Source: Myrica gale (Eukaryota > Streptophyta > Magnoliopsida > Fagales > Myricaceae). Taken from it: a stretch of DNA of 64,000 nucleotides. Both the position numbers and the translations under genes were made by a program. The notes beneath the pieces were generated by a model. It was not told where the DNA came from, made no database searches, and was given only the letters and a program-made list of their open reading frames with translations. Positions 13,171 to 28,714 of the stretch are shown piece by piece. The stretch lies in NCBI GenBank assembly GCA_963930655.1, contig OZ005599.1, positions 30,436,724 through 30,500,723 of the forward strand, in the 5' to 3' direction. Position 1 is the first letter of the stretch. Each line of letters opens with the position of its first letter.

Positions 13171-16100
13171 ATGGCGCTCCGACCCCTTTTGACCAGGAAA
13201 ACCCTAGGGCTCCGCCTCCCTCAGCTTCGAGGGCTGCAGACCTTCTCCCTGCCCGATCTTTCTTATGACTACGGTGCCCTCGAGCCCGTCATCAGCGGCG
13301 AGATCATGCAGCTCCACCACCAAAAGCACCACCAGGCTTACATTACAAACTACAACAAGGCTCTCGAGCAGCTCGATGAAGCCATGGACAAGGGCGACTC
13401 CACCGCCGTGGTCAAATTGCAGAGCGCCATCAAGTTTAATGGCGGAGGTCGATTCTTTATCTCTCTCGCTGTTCCTTATTTGTTTGAGTGCGATATGGAA
13501 ATCCTTTATTATATCTTTTCTGCTCCTATCTAATCTAATCTACTGGTAATGGGAAGTTCTTCTCTTTATGATGAATGATAGGAACAAAATCGGATTGCAT
13601 ATTTATGTTCGTTCAACTTTAATTAGTTTCGGCCTGTTTCGAAGTTATGATATATTTTTTGTTAGAATCGGGTTTCGAAACAGTGAAGTGAGTTTGTATG
13701 TTGGAAGTTTATAGTAGTCCATAGAGTTCTGTGAGACTCGGGTCATCCTCATAAAATGGGGCAGGTATTACGAATCTTGAAGTTGTTGAAATAAAATGTC
13801 TTTATCCTTCGGGAAAATGGGTTATGGATTTTCATGATTCCTGGGTAGAATTAACGATGACTGTAAAGTGGCATCGCATTAACATGGTTGCTATAGGTGT
13901 TCGACATGACTTACTCTAATCAATGACCGAGATCTTTCCAGGGGATAGCTTTTGCTGCATCCTTCTGTTTTTTGTATCTTATGGCTCTTATACTTCTATA
14001 AGAGTTTCACTGCTACATACCCTTGCTTGTTCTTAGCCATTTTCATGACCTTAGATGATCCTCTTTGGTGTTCCTATTTTGGTTTTACCTGAGGAATGTA
14101 TTTTTCTGACTCTTTTGCTGGTTGTCATTCATTATGTCATCATTTATCTTTGTAACCTTGGGAAAAAGATTAATCTTTGTTGTTGTTGCTGTTGTTGTTT
14201 TCAATCATGCTGCATTTTTTTTGACATTATGGAACTATTTTTCTTACAGGTCACATCAATCACTCAATTTTCTGGAAGAATCTCGCTCCCGTTCGTGTAA
14301 GTTCATATTCTTTAGCTCTTTTTTGAAGTCATCGTTGTTTTCTTTGATTTCCTTTAAGAAGCTTGTTTTATCAATGCTTTAAATATTGCAGGAAGGGGGT
14401 GGTGAGCCCCCAAAGGGTTCCCTTGGTTGGGCTATTGACACTCATTTTAGTTCAATGGAGACACTCGTGCAAAAAATGAACTCAGAAGGTGCTGCTTTAC
14501 AGGGCTCAGGATGGGTGGTAGGTTTTGCAGCTTGTGAAATTCCTAGCATCCATTTTCTGTCCCTGGTCATTGGCTGGTCCTTTCAGTCAATGCTCACTTT
14601 TGCTGGTTTTGTGTGGTTCTTTAACTTGTTTCTCTCTTGGCAGTGGCTTGGTCTGGACAAGGAGTTGAAGAAGCTTGTGGTTGAAACAACCGCAAATCAG
14701 GTAAAATTTTAAGCATATCCAATCAGAGAGTAATATGGCAATAGGTTTGTTTCATAACAATTTACGTGTTATGCCTGAGAAGGTCAAGTGTTGGAGTTCA
14801 TTCTAAGCCCATTATTTGCAGTGATTATTTTGGCTTAAGAACACTGGGCTGCTTAACTTCGCTACTGTCTTGCTTTGGTTTCAATCTTAACTTTGGTTAT
14901 GAATAGAACAAGTCTTAGGCTGGATGTATACTACTACCTTAATCCTCATTTCAGGAGTTCTGCAGTCATCAAGAATTCCTGTCTTTTGAAAACATGGATG
15001 TTAAAGATAGTGCTTAAATTGCTTTTGTAAATGGTTTGTCTACAATATGTGCCAAAACTTGTCTAATTGTTTCTATGTTCCCTTTTTTTTTATATGTTTT
15101 TTTCAGGACCCTCTGGTAACTAAAGGCCCACATTTAGTTCCTTTGCTCGGTATTGATGTTTGGGAGCATGCGTACTACTTACAGGTATATTACTCTAAGG
15201 TGGTTCCTTGATGTTTGAAACTAGAAATTGTTACTCTGTCAGGTTTTGAAGAGATTAACTCCCCCCTTCTACATGATGGCCAGGATCATGCACAAGCACA
15301 GTGTTAATAATGGCACTTTATAATCTTTCTTTCTACCATTTTAGTCTGGCCATTTTCCCGTTGGACCTTAAGTTGACAGAAAATCGTATACGCCCAGATG
15401 TGAATAGATCCGCCATTTCTTGAAATCTCTCTTTTGATTCAAAATCGTGGTGTAAAGTGTACCCCCTGTTCCGGTCGCGAAATAGATGAAATAAATCAAA
15501 AAATGGATTTTTAATTCAATCTTATTGGAACTGTCCATGTCATCCTTTGGAACGAAATCACATCATAGATCTGATGAAGTAGGATGAATTGAAACGGTAT
15601 TTTGTAAATAAGTAATTATCCTGAATATATTAACTTTTAGTTGTGTGAAATCCTCTTCTCTGGTTAATGAGCCTCTAGGTAATGAGTATTTTTACAATGT
15701 GGGTGGGAGTGGATGAGATTAAGAGACTTTGCACATGAGGTTGCCTTTGTTCAGCATAACAAAAATCAATTGCATTACTTGCGTTCTACCGTGAGCTACT
15801 ATATTTTGTGGAGGAAAATGGTTTGCAAATGGTTAGTATCTCTAGAAAGATGTTGCGAAAGAATGCTTGATATCTATTCTAGCATTGAAACAATTTTGTT
15901 TTCTCTCTTGTTTAACTGTTGACTGGTGCGTTATCCTCCAGTAATGAGTCATATGATGTTTGCCTCTGTATGTAGCATCTGACGTTTATTTTATGCTCAT
16001 GTTGCAGTACAAGAATGTCAGACCAGATTATCTAAAGAACGTATGGAAAGTCATTGATTGGCATTATTCCAGTGAAGTCTATGAGAAAGAATCCCAGTGA
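13171..16100 (+). CDS. MSD1: Mitochondrial manganese superoxide dismutase
   Basis: Six exons (13171-13447, 14250-14296, 14392-14517, 14644-14700, 15107-15184, 16008-16100) give 225 residues; plant MnSODs are about 228-233. The first about 24 residues are basic and Ser/Leu-rich, a likely mitochondrial presequence; the mature enzyme would start near [20 protein letters not shown]. The four Mn ligands are visible: first His of [12 protein letters not shown], second His of [10 protein letters not shown], and Asp and His of DVWEHAYY. The enzyme turns superoxide into H2O2 and O2 in the matrix. The start is the ATG in ACCATGG context; upstream in-frame codons contain no ATG. By position it matches recalled Arabidopsis At3g56350 (MSD2), but the N terminus looks like the mitochondrial MSD1 type. 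Regulation may be affected by the MITE just upstream. Confidence 0.96.
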
Positions 16101-17340
16101 GCGAATGAGAAAGATGGGGTTCTATGGAAATGTCCTTGGCAGTCTGATTACTGGAATAAAATGACATGTCGCAAACGAGAAGGACCTGTTTCTGTTGAAC
16201 TTTCTGGTTACCGGTGTATCTCATGTATGAAAATCAAATTACGTTGAGCTATATGCTTATTCCAAAAAATGAAAACATGGCCCGTTTCATTTTTGCACAG
16301 ATGTTACGTTTGTTTGGAATTGCATGGTTTCTGGTCTCTTTGTTACGCAGGCTCTGTACGCCTTCATTCCATTATAGCCTGCTAGCAATTAAACCTTCTG
16401 AGGAGGCATATGGGGGGAGTATTTTGAGGAACTCAATGAAACTGGCGTTGGTCTTCTGTAATCTGTGGATGCGAGATTTGCTTGCTCGTACCATCCATGG
16501 AGTTGGCCAAAACATAGCCACATGAAGACCAGGAACGGCTCAACATTTTTTAGAACCTCAGGCAAGTCAAAAAATGAGGCCTAAAATTTTTTAAAATAAA
16601 AAAAATAATAAATTATCTTCTTATTTTTTGAAAAGCTTCTTTCTGCGGTTGCAATTTAACATGTACAATAAGTAATATTCTATATAAAGTAAAACAATTT
16701 TAAAAATAATCTAGTGCAATTTGAGACATTTTTTTTGCTAAAGCTCAATCATCAAGAGATCTTAAGAAGACCAAAAAAAAAAAAAATGTTATCGTACTAA
16801 TTGAAAATAGAATATGTTATCATACTTTGAAAATAGTGATCTAAGGATTGAGATTGATCAAAAACAGATCTAGGATTGAGGTCACGCCAGGTGTAGTAAT
16901 ATCGAATGTCATCAATGAAGTGCCCCAAAAGAACAGTAAGACTAATTGTTTGTTTTCTTTTTTAATTTTTCTGGTCCTAAGATTATTGAAATAATACCAA
17001 TCTTGCTTTGGTATAAAGTTTGAGTAATTTAAATATCTCTTACATGTATATTTTTTGTTTCACATCGTTCATTATTATTCTGATTAATATTTAAGAATAT
17101 TAGTATTATTGGTCCATGTGTAAGGGATATTTGGTATTTGCTATTACCCAAAAAAAGAAAAAAAAGAAAAAGAAAAGGATATTTGCCACCGTTTCTTTCG
17201 TGTGGGCCTTGCCGTCTTGTACCATTTGGCTAAAACGGCCCCCTTTAAGCAACAACAATGTGGGTAATTTTATAGTACTAGAAAAATCGAGGGGAGGAAA
17301 ATACAAAATCTTTAAAAAGGAGGGGTTCTTCTCTTTCTGT
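16101..17340. other. SOD 3' region and spacer before RPS26
   Basis: The first 400 bases are probably SOD 3' UTR. 16540-17110 is AT-rich with A runs and may include an old transposon fragment. An A-rich stretch at 17150-17180 precedes the RPS26 promoter. No gene seen. Confidence 0.4.
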
Positions 17341-17348
17341 TCACTGGG

Positions 17349-17415
17349 TATAAAAGGCCTTCTCTTTTCGTTAGCAAGTCCCAGCTACATCTGTCTCCAG
17401 CGGCGTAAACCCTAG
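17349..17415 (+). promoter_or_regulatory. RPS26 core promoter: TATA box and telo-box
   Basis: TATAAAAG lies at 17349-17356 and AAACCCTAG, a telo-box, at 17407-17415, about 60 bases before the ATG at 17477. TGGGCC, a site-II-like element, occurs near 17203. Telo-box plus site II is the known promoter signature of plant ribosomal-protein and other growth-linked genes. Confidence 0.8.
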
Positions 17416-17448
17416 CAAGCTAGACCCGGCAAATCCCGACGCTTCTGA

Positions 17449-19530
<2,082 letters not shown>

Positions 19531-20477
19531 AACGAAGATCAATTTATTCCATCTTCATTCGCCTTTCTTCTATGGTTGTTTTGAGTTTATGGGACGTTTC
19601 ACTCATGTGGGAAGTCTATGGTTCGCAGTAGTTTTTACCTTTATGGATAATTGGATTTGGATGGAGAATGCGTATTGGAAATCCATAAATTTTGTGTTTT
19701 AAAGACGGTTTATTCAATTCTGAATTTTATGAGTATGATTTTGAAACTTTCATAGTTCCGTTCTTTCTACCTTGGGTCTTTTCTATAGCATTCTTTCAAC
19801 ATTGGAATTGCATTTATCGCTTGTTCAGTTGACCCCAAGTGAAAGACGACGCTATTGTATATTCGGCACTGGGGTACTACGTCATAGCCGAGGACAAGAT
19901 GTGTTATAGTTTTGTAAAGATCATTGGAGGCCAGAGGTTGATAAAAATGTCTGATACGAGTCTCAGAAATTTGAATAGCAGTAAACAAAGGATGCTTAGG
20001 TAGTTGTAATTATATGGTTTTTGGCTTGCTGTCAACATGTGAATTTGTTTTCGGCTTGTACGCGCCACATAGTGACGATATTTGAAAGTACAGGCTTGTT
20101 TGTATTTGGGTGATTTAAGGTACAGATGCCTCAAAAGTGAGCCGGTAGGTAGATTTTCATTCATAGTCATTTATTCAAGGTACTTAAAATTTATACACGC
20201 CTTTATAGAGCCTCCAACTCTCATATGTGGTGGCACAGAGCTTCAACTCTTCTATATGAAAACCGAGATGATAGAAGTCATGCTCGCGGAACTTAAATCA
20301 ATTTAATCTATTCAGTTGCTTTTAATCCGACGAATCTCGAACAACTTGAATCCAGATTCTATATCTGGAATCTGACTCCTTCCATTGAGCATTGCATGTT
20401 TAGGCTTCGAGTGCTAGCAGAATCTGGTGCAACTTTGACAACCTGTACGTCGAGCACTAATAGCAGATCGTGGTAGA
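19531..20477. other. Convergent spacer between RPS26 and TRM1
   Basis: Contains the 3' UTRs of both genes. No coding sequence is recognisable; the short frames here have no family resemblance. Confidence 0.5.
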
Positions 20478-22655
20478 TCATTCAGCACATCTAGACTGCT
20501 GCAGTTCCTTGGCAATTCTCATACATACTGCCATGGGACAGTTAGTCTTGATCGCATTGGAAGCAATGTGTGACCTACTAGCTGCATAGCCTTCCTACAA
20601 GAAAGCAACTCAAAGTAGTACCAATATTTTCAGCTAAGAACATTGATCATCCAAGTCAAGGCACGTTAACCAAAGGGGATATCTCTTCCATTTGCAACAA
20701 ATACAACCCTGTATGTGTCTTTGCTAAGCACAACCGAAATACTAGCCCAAGAGAGTATTACCTTATGCATGGTGCTCATCATGATCCTGAGGGGTGGAGA
20801 ATTTGTTTTGGCACGGCTTGACACCTGGGACATAAATGAAGAAATTAATCACATGTCATTCGCAATCATATAGCGGGAGAATATCTTCTAGTTCTAGATG
20901 AGAGAAAATGACCAAAACTGATGAAAAGATCTAGCAAGAGAACCTCATCCAACTTGATGTACCCAAAAGGCAATTTGGGGTCACTTTCATCCACCATTTG
21001 GTTTAAAAGTTTATCAAGATGAGTTCCTGAGCCACTTCCCGCCCACCCCCATTCCTCCGCTAAATTTAGCATTTGTGTGACAAACGCCGTGTCATGAAGA
21101 GGTCCAGTCCAAAGGGGCCCCGAAACCACTAAAGACTTGGAAACCTGTAAAGAAGTCGATTGAACCAACCGAAGTCATAGATACGAGGTAGTAACAGTGT
21201 AAAAACGGCAACAAGAAGGAAACAAAACAGAAGAAGAGGAAAACCAACGACTTCCGAATAGAGAGTTCTAGAGGAAATTCGTATACCTTCGAATTACTGC
21301 ATAGGCAACTGGTACGACCAATTTCACCCCATGAAAAAGCTCGAGAATTCCCACAATGGTGACAGTAGCCGATGAAACCATAATGCCTGTTATGTACGGT
21401 AAAGTGACTGATACTCAGCTATATATAGGGCCAAATCACAAAGATCCAACACCAAAACAAAACGTAGATAAATCCACCTATTATCAACAAGCTTCCCACG
21501 ATTCAACCGGAGCATGACTCGAAAAACAGGTCCATGGAACGAATAGTACGAAAACAGCGGTGTAACACGATAGCCCAGTACAGAAGCTTCCCTTACAGCT
21601 CCACCGATAAGCATTCGCAAGCCAATCTCATTGGAGTACGGCATTGGACGAACATAAGCCCCATACGCAGCTACAGAACTGTTCTAGCGAGAGAAAAATA
21701 CAGAGTCAATAACTGTCATATCGGAAGCAGTGAAAAAGCGTAACATGCTGTCCAACAAGGAAACATACAAGCTATATAAGTAGAGTCTAAGAACAACGGC
21801 GGCCTCATCAATCACTATTACATGATAAATTCAGCGGTGCAAAGCAGTATGCAATAAAGCGGCTAAAGAAGGAAAAAGAGAAACCCAATTTTGTTCGAAT
21901 GAGAGAAGAAGAGGCTTAACAAAATCATTGCTTGAGTACGTATTAGTAACTTTATACGCAAAAGACAAACTGATTTATGAAGATGACCCAAATGCAGAGC
22001 TACAAAATTGAGAAACTCACTGGTGAGGCCGGTGACCACCGGATGTGTACCCATCAGTAGAAGTAACATAAAGCAGCCCATCTAGTTTCAAAGGGTTCAT
22101 CGCCGACCTCAAAAACGACGAGTCACTTCCAAACGAATCCACATCAATGAAATCAAAGAGCTCTCTCTGCAGGTAGCACTCCGTCATGACCCGGTTCGCA
22201 TCAAAATGCGTCACCGCCCATCTCCGCTCATCCCCCAATCCCCTCGGAACCACAGTAGAGAGATTCTCCGAAATGATCCTCCGGTACTCGTCGTTTGCGT
22301 CATTTGCCCAGACGAAATCGGCCTCGGCCCCAACGAGGTACCGGAGAGACCGGATCCCGCAACCGCACAATGCATCGAGAACCCGCAACTCGCCTTTGGA
22401 CTTCTTGTAGAGCGAGGCGGCGAGCACGCCGAGGTCTCGGCCAGTGGCGCTCTCGTGGCGGAAGAAGGTTTCGCCGGTCTGGAATTCGAGACCCCTCTCG
22501 GTCGTATGCTCGGAGTTGAAAATCGTGTTGGTCGTTAGCTTCAATTGGTACGAGGTGGCGAATCTAGAGTTGCGATTAGAGGTCTGGTTTTTGGGTTTTA
22601 TGGGATTGTAGGAAAGAGGTGGAAGAGATAGGGTTTTAGGAGTAAGGTATAACAT
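20478..22655 (-). CDS. TRM1: tRNA (guanine-26-N2)-dimethyltransferase, TRM1 family
   Basis: Six exons on the - strand (22655-22021, 21678-21478, 21386-21287, 21144-20944, 20824-20762, 20594-20478) join in frame to 438 residues. Visible marks: the SAM-binding motif VLDALCGCGIRSLRYL, the acidic loop WANDAND, the TRM1 active-site region IDVDSFGSDSSF, the STDGYTSGGHRP segment and a Cys pair cluster (YCHHCG ... CLC) resembling a zinc ribbon. TRM1 enzymes add two methyls to G26 of tRNAs. The N-terminal 35 residues are Ser/Thr/Asn-rich and nearly free of acidic residues, so an organellar transit peptide is likely. An in-frame upstream ATG at 22736 would add 27 residues; I prefer 22655. The exon 1/2 join uses the acceptor at 21679, giving HRPHHSVAAYGAY; an AG nine bases upstream (coding from 21687) would break the frame. 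It matches recalled At3g56330. Confidence 0.93.
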
Positions 22656-23140
22656 AGCGGGAAATGGTTGGGTTTGGAACTTTGGATTGGGATGGATAAT
22701 CTTGGCGGGTGTTATCCGGGTACGCGTTAATTCCATTTCACGGTATGGCACACGCGTATGACCACTTAACACCCAGATGTGTTCGATGGAATTCGGGTCA
22801 TTTCTTAGTGTCCTGCTAGATATTGCCACGTCCGCATCAGGGTCCTTTAGATTTTTGATGGTTACTCTACCGTAGGTTGTTTCAGCAGTTAAACTTGTAC
22901 TCGTGGGCTTGTTTTCTCTCGAGTGTTGGAGGTGAAGAGTACTGATTGCAATTTGCAAGGTTAACCAAGATACTGTGGTGGTTCTTGCATGGGTCCTCGG
23001 GGTTCAACTTCCAGCAAAAGAAACATGCTATAACACAGAAGCAAGAAGGCGAAGTAGAGAGGACAAAGAAGCGATTGTGCCAGTCACTAAGGTAAAACTG
23101 TTCAAGGCGACGGTTTCTCAATTCTCAGATTACGGTGGAT
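22656..23140. other. TRM1 promoter and leader region
   Basis: Runs from the TRM1 start to the copia insertion. The TRM1 reading frame stays open upstream to about 22958, but without family resemblance beyond 22736. The native promoter is limited to about 490 bases before the retrotransposon begins. Confidence 0.5.
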
Positions 23141-23145
23141 GAATG

Positions 23146-23574
23146 TGTAGGTTCCATACCTACGGGTCAAAGATTGCGGCTTGCAATCTTTGCATCAGCT
23201 GCAACTCGAGATTTACAGCCCGTAAATCTTGCAACATGCAGGTTTCCATTAAATGCAGCAGAGCATGTAATGAGATGCAGGAGAAGATTTGCACGCCACC
23301 GCAAATCTCATAGTTTTTGTTATTGGTTTCATACTGTCCTCCTCCCTCTATAAATTCAAGTTCGTGAATGAGAGAAAGGTGTGCGAAGTGAAATTGTAGA
23401 GTGCAGTGAGTGAGTGAAAGTGAGAAAGTTGCAGAGAGCAACGGTGAGAGTTGAGAGTTGTAATATTTTGGTTTGCTGAAATCAAAGTTCTCTCCTCTGT
23501 GGACGTAGGCACATTGCCGAACCACGTTAAATTTTGGCCTCCTTGTGTTTATTATTTTTGTTCTGTGCTCAACA
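23146..23574 (+). repeat. 5' LTR of the copia element
   Basis: 429 bases, starting TGTAGGTTCC and ending GTGCTCAACA. Matches the 3' LTR with about three mismatches. A CTCTATAAATTC segment near 23343-23354 is a likely TATA box of the element. Confidence 0.95.
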
Positions 23575-26500
23575 AGTGGTATCAGAGGTGGTGAATTCGG
23601 TCGAGGTCTTATCTACGTCCAAATCCAATTTTGGACATAGCTGGAGATTCCTCGTGAAGAGACGAGCACAACAGTACAAACCGGAGGTCAAACCGCCACG
23701 GAACGCGCCCACACGCGCCGATTGAAGTTTCTGCGCGTGGCTACACTCGCCACACGCTCCGCACGCGCCGCCAAACCCCGGAAACACGTGTCACGCGCTT
23801 ACACGCGCCAGAGAATTGAAAGCGCGTCCCCTCACGCGCCAACTTGAGTTCGGGTCGGTGCGGGTCAGACAATCGGGTTCGGCTCTTGATCGGGTCGGAC
23901 GAGTCAACTCGTTGAGTTAGCCGAGTTATACCGAGTTACCGAGTTAACGGTAACGGAATCTGTTTGATGTCAGAAGCATATTCCGTTATAGTTAACGGAA
24001 TATTCTGTTTCTGGAGGGAATATTCCAGTTTCGAGTTTTGTCCATTGCGGGCCCAATTTTTGTCCTTTTTGGGCCGGACTGGACCTGTTCCTAGCTATTT
24101 CGACCGTTCCGGACGCAACGGTGGGCTCCGTTTTGCGAGATTCAACTCCGAACGTAGAGCAACAAGCCATTTGAGCTAGTGTTGAAGGCGGAATCCATGG
24201 AGGATTCAAGTTCTAGTGCAATGATCAAGCTTACGGCGACCAACTACACCATCCGGAGACCCCGGATGGAAGATCTTCTAAATTGCAAGGATTTGTTCGA
24301 TCCAATAGAAGAGAAAGGAATAAAAGCAAACGAGACGCCGGAAAAAGATTGGAAAAAGTCGAATAAGAAAACTATTGGTCAGATCAGACAATGGATCGAC
24401 CATAGTGTATTCCATCATGTTGCACAGGAGACGGACGCTTATATTCTATGGCAAAAGCTGGAGAACATGTACCAGGCCAAGACCGCTCGGAATAAGGCTC
24501 TCTTAATGAGACGCCTTGTAAACTTGAAGTTGAAGAACGACACCTCTGTTGCTGAGCACACTAGTGAGTTTCAGAACCTGGTGAACCAACTTTCAACCGT
24601 AGCGTTGAATCTTGGCGATGAAGAACAAGCTCTACTGCTTCTCAGTTCGCTACCAGACAGTTGGGAGACGTTGGTGGTCTCCCTCAGCAATTCGGCTCCA
24701 GATGGCAAACTTACCATGGTGATGGTGAAGGATGCCTTGTTTAATGAGGAAGCCAGAAGAAAAGAGGCTGGTATGGACCAGTCACATGCCTTCGTAACTG
24801 AAGGAAGGCACCAGCAAGGTGGTAGAGGGAGAAGTAGAGGCAGGAGCAAGAGCAAGAGCAGAGGCAGATCCCAGAATCCCGGCAGTTATCATCAAAAGGG
24901 CAAGATAAAATGCTTCCACTGTGGCATCGAAGGCCATATTAAAAGGAACTGCCGGAAGTTACAACGGGAGCAAGGTCAATCCAACAATCTGGCAAAGAAG
25001 GCAGACGGTGAAGCACTAGTCACCATCTTAGGAGATTGTGCATTACTCTCCACCGGTGAAGAAGAATGTCTCCATGTTGCAAGTCAGGATGCAGAATGGG
25101 TGGTAGACACAGCAGCGTCCTACCACGCCACTCCTCGCAGTGATTTTTTCACCACGTATAAAGCCGGAGATTATGGTACAGTGAGGATGGGTAACACCAG
25201 TTTCTCAAAGATCGCGGGTATTGGCAATGTTCATATAAAGACAAATATTGGTTGTACCATGGTGTTGAAAGACGTTCGACATGTGCCCGACCTCCGGTTA
25301 AATTTGATATCCGGGACAGCCCTTGATCGACTGGGCTACGACAACCACTTCGGCAACGGTGCTTGGAAGCTGAAGAAAGGCACCATGGTTGTCGCCCGTG
25401 GACATATCTGCGGCACTTTATACAAGACCCATGTGAAGATATGCACTGATAGCCTCAATGCAGTTCAAGATGAGGCATCTCCAAATCTGTGGCACGAGAG
25501 ACTCGGTCACATGGGTGAAAAAGGGTTGTTCACACTGGCAAAGAAGGCGCTTATCACAGTCAATAAAGGTACAGCGCTAAACCCTTGTGAGCATTGCTTG
25601 TTTGGTAAGCAACATCGAGTCTCGTTTAGTGCATCTGCCAGTAAAAGATCGGAGTTGTTGAGCTTGGTACACTCTGATGTATGTGGTCCCTTAGAGGTGG
25701 AGTCTTTGGGCGGTAACAGGTATTTTGTTACATTTATTGATGATGCCTCACGTAAAGTGTGGGTGTATTTCTTGAGAACGAAGGACCAAGTTTTTGAGCA
25801 GTTCAAAAACTTTCACGCTATGGTGGAAAGAGAAACTGGAAAGAAGTTGAAGTGCCTCCGGACAGACAATGAAGGCGAGTACATTTCCAGGGAGTTCAGA
25901 GCATACTGCTCTGGCCATGGCATCAGACATGAGAAGACGGTCCCACGCACCCCACAACACAATGATGTAGCCGAGAGGATGAATCGGACCATTGTAGAGC
26001 GAACCAGATGTATGCTCAGTATGGCTAAGTTACCTAAGCCATTCTGGGGTGAAGCAGTTCGTGCAGCCTGTTACCTGATCAACATAACACCATCTGTACC
26101 GTTGAAGTTTGAAGTTCCGGAGATGGTGTGATCTGGTCATAAGATCTCCTACTCTCATCTGAGAGTATTTGGGTGCAAAGCATTTGCACACGTATCCAAG
26201 GAGCAGAGGCAGAAGCTTGATGTCAAGTCCACTCCGTGTATTTTTGTTGGATACGGAGATGAAGAATTTGGATACAAACTTTGGGATCCAGAAGCGAAAA
26301 AGGTCATCAGAAGCAGGGACGTTGTGTTCCATGAAGCTGAGTTATATGGTAGCTTCAAAAGCTCAACAAACCCTGCTGAAAACAGTGTAAGTGCTCAAGA
26401 AACTGTTATCAGTCCTGCGCCATTCCAGTCTACCACAGATACTGAAGAAATGCAGGAAGGATCCCCAGAAGAAGAAGAGGAAGTTGATGATGAGGAGGAT

Positions 26501-28280
26501 GTTGAGCAGGGGGAGCAGATTCCCACTCCACCAGAAGCTGCTTCATCACAACAATCAGATGATGAAGAACTTCCTCCAGTTGACGAGCCTCAACAGAACA
26601 GATCGACGAGAGGCCGGTTACTGATTCCATCACGGAGATATCCAGAATCAGATTATATTCTTCTTACTGATGAGGGGGAGCCAGAAAATTTTCATGAAGC
26701 AAGAGCCCATACAGATAAGGTCAGATGGATTCAAGCTATGCAAGAAGAGATGAGTTCCTTGCAGAAGAATCAGACGTATGAGCTGGTGAAGCTTCCGAAG
26801 GGCAAGAGAGCACTGAAGAATAAATGGGTGTTCAAGCTGAAGAACGATGGCAAGCAGGTGAAGTACAAAGCTCGCTTGGTCGTCAAAGGTTTCCAACAGA
26901 AGAAAGGAGTTGACTTTGACGAGATATTCTCACCGGTAGTGAAGATGACCTCAATCCGAGTTGTACTTGGATTGGTTGCCAGTCTAGACTTGGAGCTTGA
27001 ACAAATGGACGTGAAGACAACATTTCTTCACGGAGATCTCAAAGAAGAGATATACATGGAGCAGCCAGAAGGTTTTGAAGTTCATGGGAAGGAACACTTG
27101 GTCTGCAAGTTGAAGAAGAGCCTCTATGGTCTTAAGCAGGCTCCCCGACAGTGGTACAAGAAGTTTGACTCGTTTATGGTGAGTCATGACTACAGAAGGA
27201 CTGCAGCGGACCAATGTGTGTATATTCGCAGATTCCCAGATGGTAATTTCGTTACTCTACTGCTCTATGTTGATGATATGTTGATAGTTGGGCAAGATGC
27301 ATCCATAATTAGCAAATTGAAGACAGATCTCTCTAAGTTCTTCGACATGAAGGACTTAGGACCAACCCAGGAGATATTGGGCATGAAGATTGCTCGTGAT
27401 AGGAAAGCTAAGAAGCTGTGGCTGTCACAAGAGAGATATGTTGAACATGTAATCAAGAGGTTCAACATGGAAAGTGCTAAGCCAGTCAGTAATCCACTGG
27501 CTAGTCATTTTAAATTGAACAAGAGCTCGTGTCCCTCATCGAGGGAAAAGGTTGAAGAGATGGCTGCAGTCCCCTACTTTTCAGCTGTTGGCAGTCTTAT
27601 GTACGCAATGGTGTGTACGAGACCTGACATCGCTCACGCTGTGGGAGTTGTGAGCCGTTTTCTTTCCAACCCAGGAAAGGAACACTGGGAAGCGGTCAAG
27701 TGGATTCTCAGGTACCTTAAAGGTACGTCGAAGCTATGTTTGTGTTTCGGGGGAGCTGATCCAATCTTGGAAGGATATACTGACTCGGATATGGCTGGTG
27801 ATCTTGATGGAAGAAAATCTACATCAGGATTCATTTACACATTTTCTGGGGGAGCTGTCTCATGGCAGTCCAGATTACAGAAATGTGTAGCTTTATCCAC
27901 AACAGAAGCAGAGTACATTGCTGCAGCGGAAGCCGGAAAGGAAATGTTGTGGTTAAAGCGGTTTCTCCAAGAGTTGGGAATCAGTCAAAAGGAATACAAG
28001 GTACATTGTGATAGCCAGAGTGCTCTGGACTTGAGCAAGAATTCAATGTACCATTCCCGCACAAAACATATTGACATTCGCTATCATTGGATACGCGAAG
28101 TGATGGAGCAACAGCTATTGAAGCTTGTGAAGATCCACACAAAAGAGAATCCAGCAGACATGTTGACGAAGGTGGTCACTCGTGAAAAGCTCGAGCTATG
28201 TAGAGACATAGCCGGGATGGATACCTCCAACTGATTGATGTCAGGACACATTCTCCTCTTTAGGTATGGAGGGGGAGAAT

Positions 28281-28709
28281 TGTAGGTTCCATACCTACGG
28301 GTCAAAGATTGCGGCTTGCAATCTTTGCATCAGCTGCAACTCGAGATTTACAGCCCGTAAATCTTGCAACATGCAGGTTTCCATTAAATGCAGCAGAGCA
28401 TTTAATGAGATGCAGGAGAAGATTTGCACGCCACCGCAAATCTCATAGTTTTTGTTATTGGTTTCATACTGTCCTCCTCCCTCTATAAATTCAAGTTCGT
28501 GAATGAGAGAAAGGTGTGCGAAGTGAAATTGTAGAGTGCAGTGAGTGAGTGAAAGTGAGAAAGTTGCAGAGAGCAACGGTGAGAGTTGAGAGTTGTAATA
28601 TTTTGGTTTGCTGAAATCAAAGTTCTCTCCTCTGTGGACGTAGGCACATTGCCGAACCACGTTAAATTTTGGCCTCCTTGTGTTTATTAATTTTGTTCTG
28701 TGCTCAAGA
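28281..28709 (+). repeat. 3' LTR of the copia element
   Basis: 429 bases, same start as the 5' LTR, preceded by a G-rich polypurine tract. Followed directly by the target duplication GAATG. Confidence 0.95.
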
Positions 28710-28714
28710 GAATG

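Larger units (their letters stand above)
23141..28714 (+). mobile_element. Ty1/copia LTR retrotransposon, Tork/Tnt1-like
   Basis: Complete layout flanked by a 5-bp target duplication GAATG (23141-23145 and 28710-28714). LTRs 23146-23574 and 28281-28709; primer-binding site TGGTATCAGAG (initiator Met tRNA) at 23577-23587; polypurine tract near 28265-28278. The coding region, about 24197-28234, shows in copia order a gag with zinc knuckle (CFHCGIEGHIKRNC), aspartic protease (VVDTAASYH), integrase, reverse transcriptase (LLYVDDML) and RNase H. It reads as carrying about one break, so it is probably not autonomous. The LTR pair differs at only about three of 429 positions, so the insertion is young. 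The Tork/Tnt1 placement is from remembered sequence style. Confidence 0.95.

Noticed and set aside
16540-16620. Possible hAT or other transposon fragment
   Set aside because: Suggestive wording of the sequence only; no ends, target duplication or coding match found.
17405-17415. Telo-box read as a telomere remnant
   Set aside because: A single AAACCCTAG in a ribosomal-protein promoter is a known regulatory element.
23160-23525. 121-codon open frame on the - strand, repeated at 28295-28660
   Set aside because: It is antisense within the copia LTRs, so repetition reflects the LTR pair and not a gene family.
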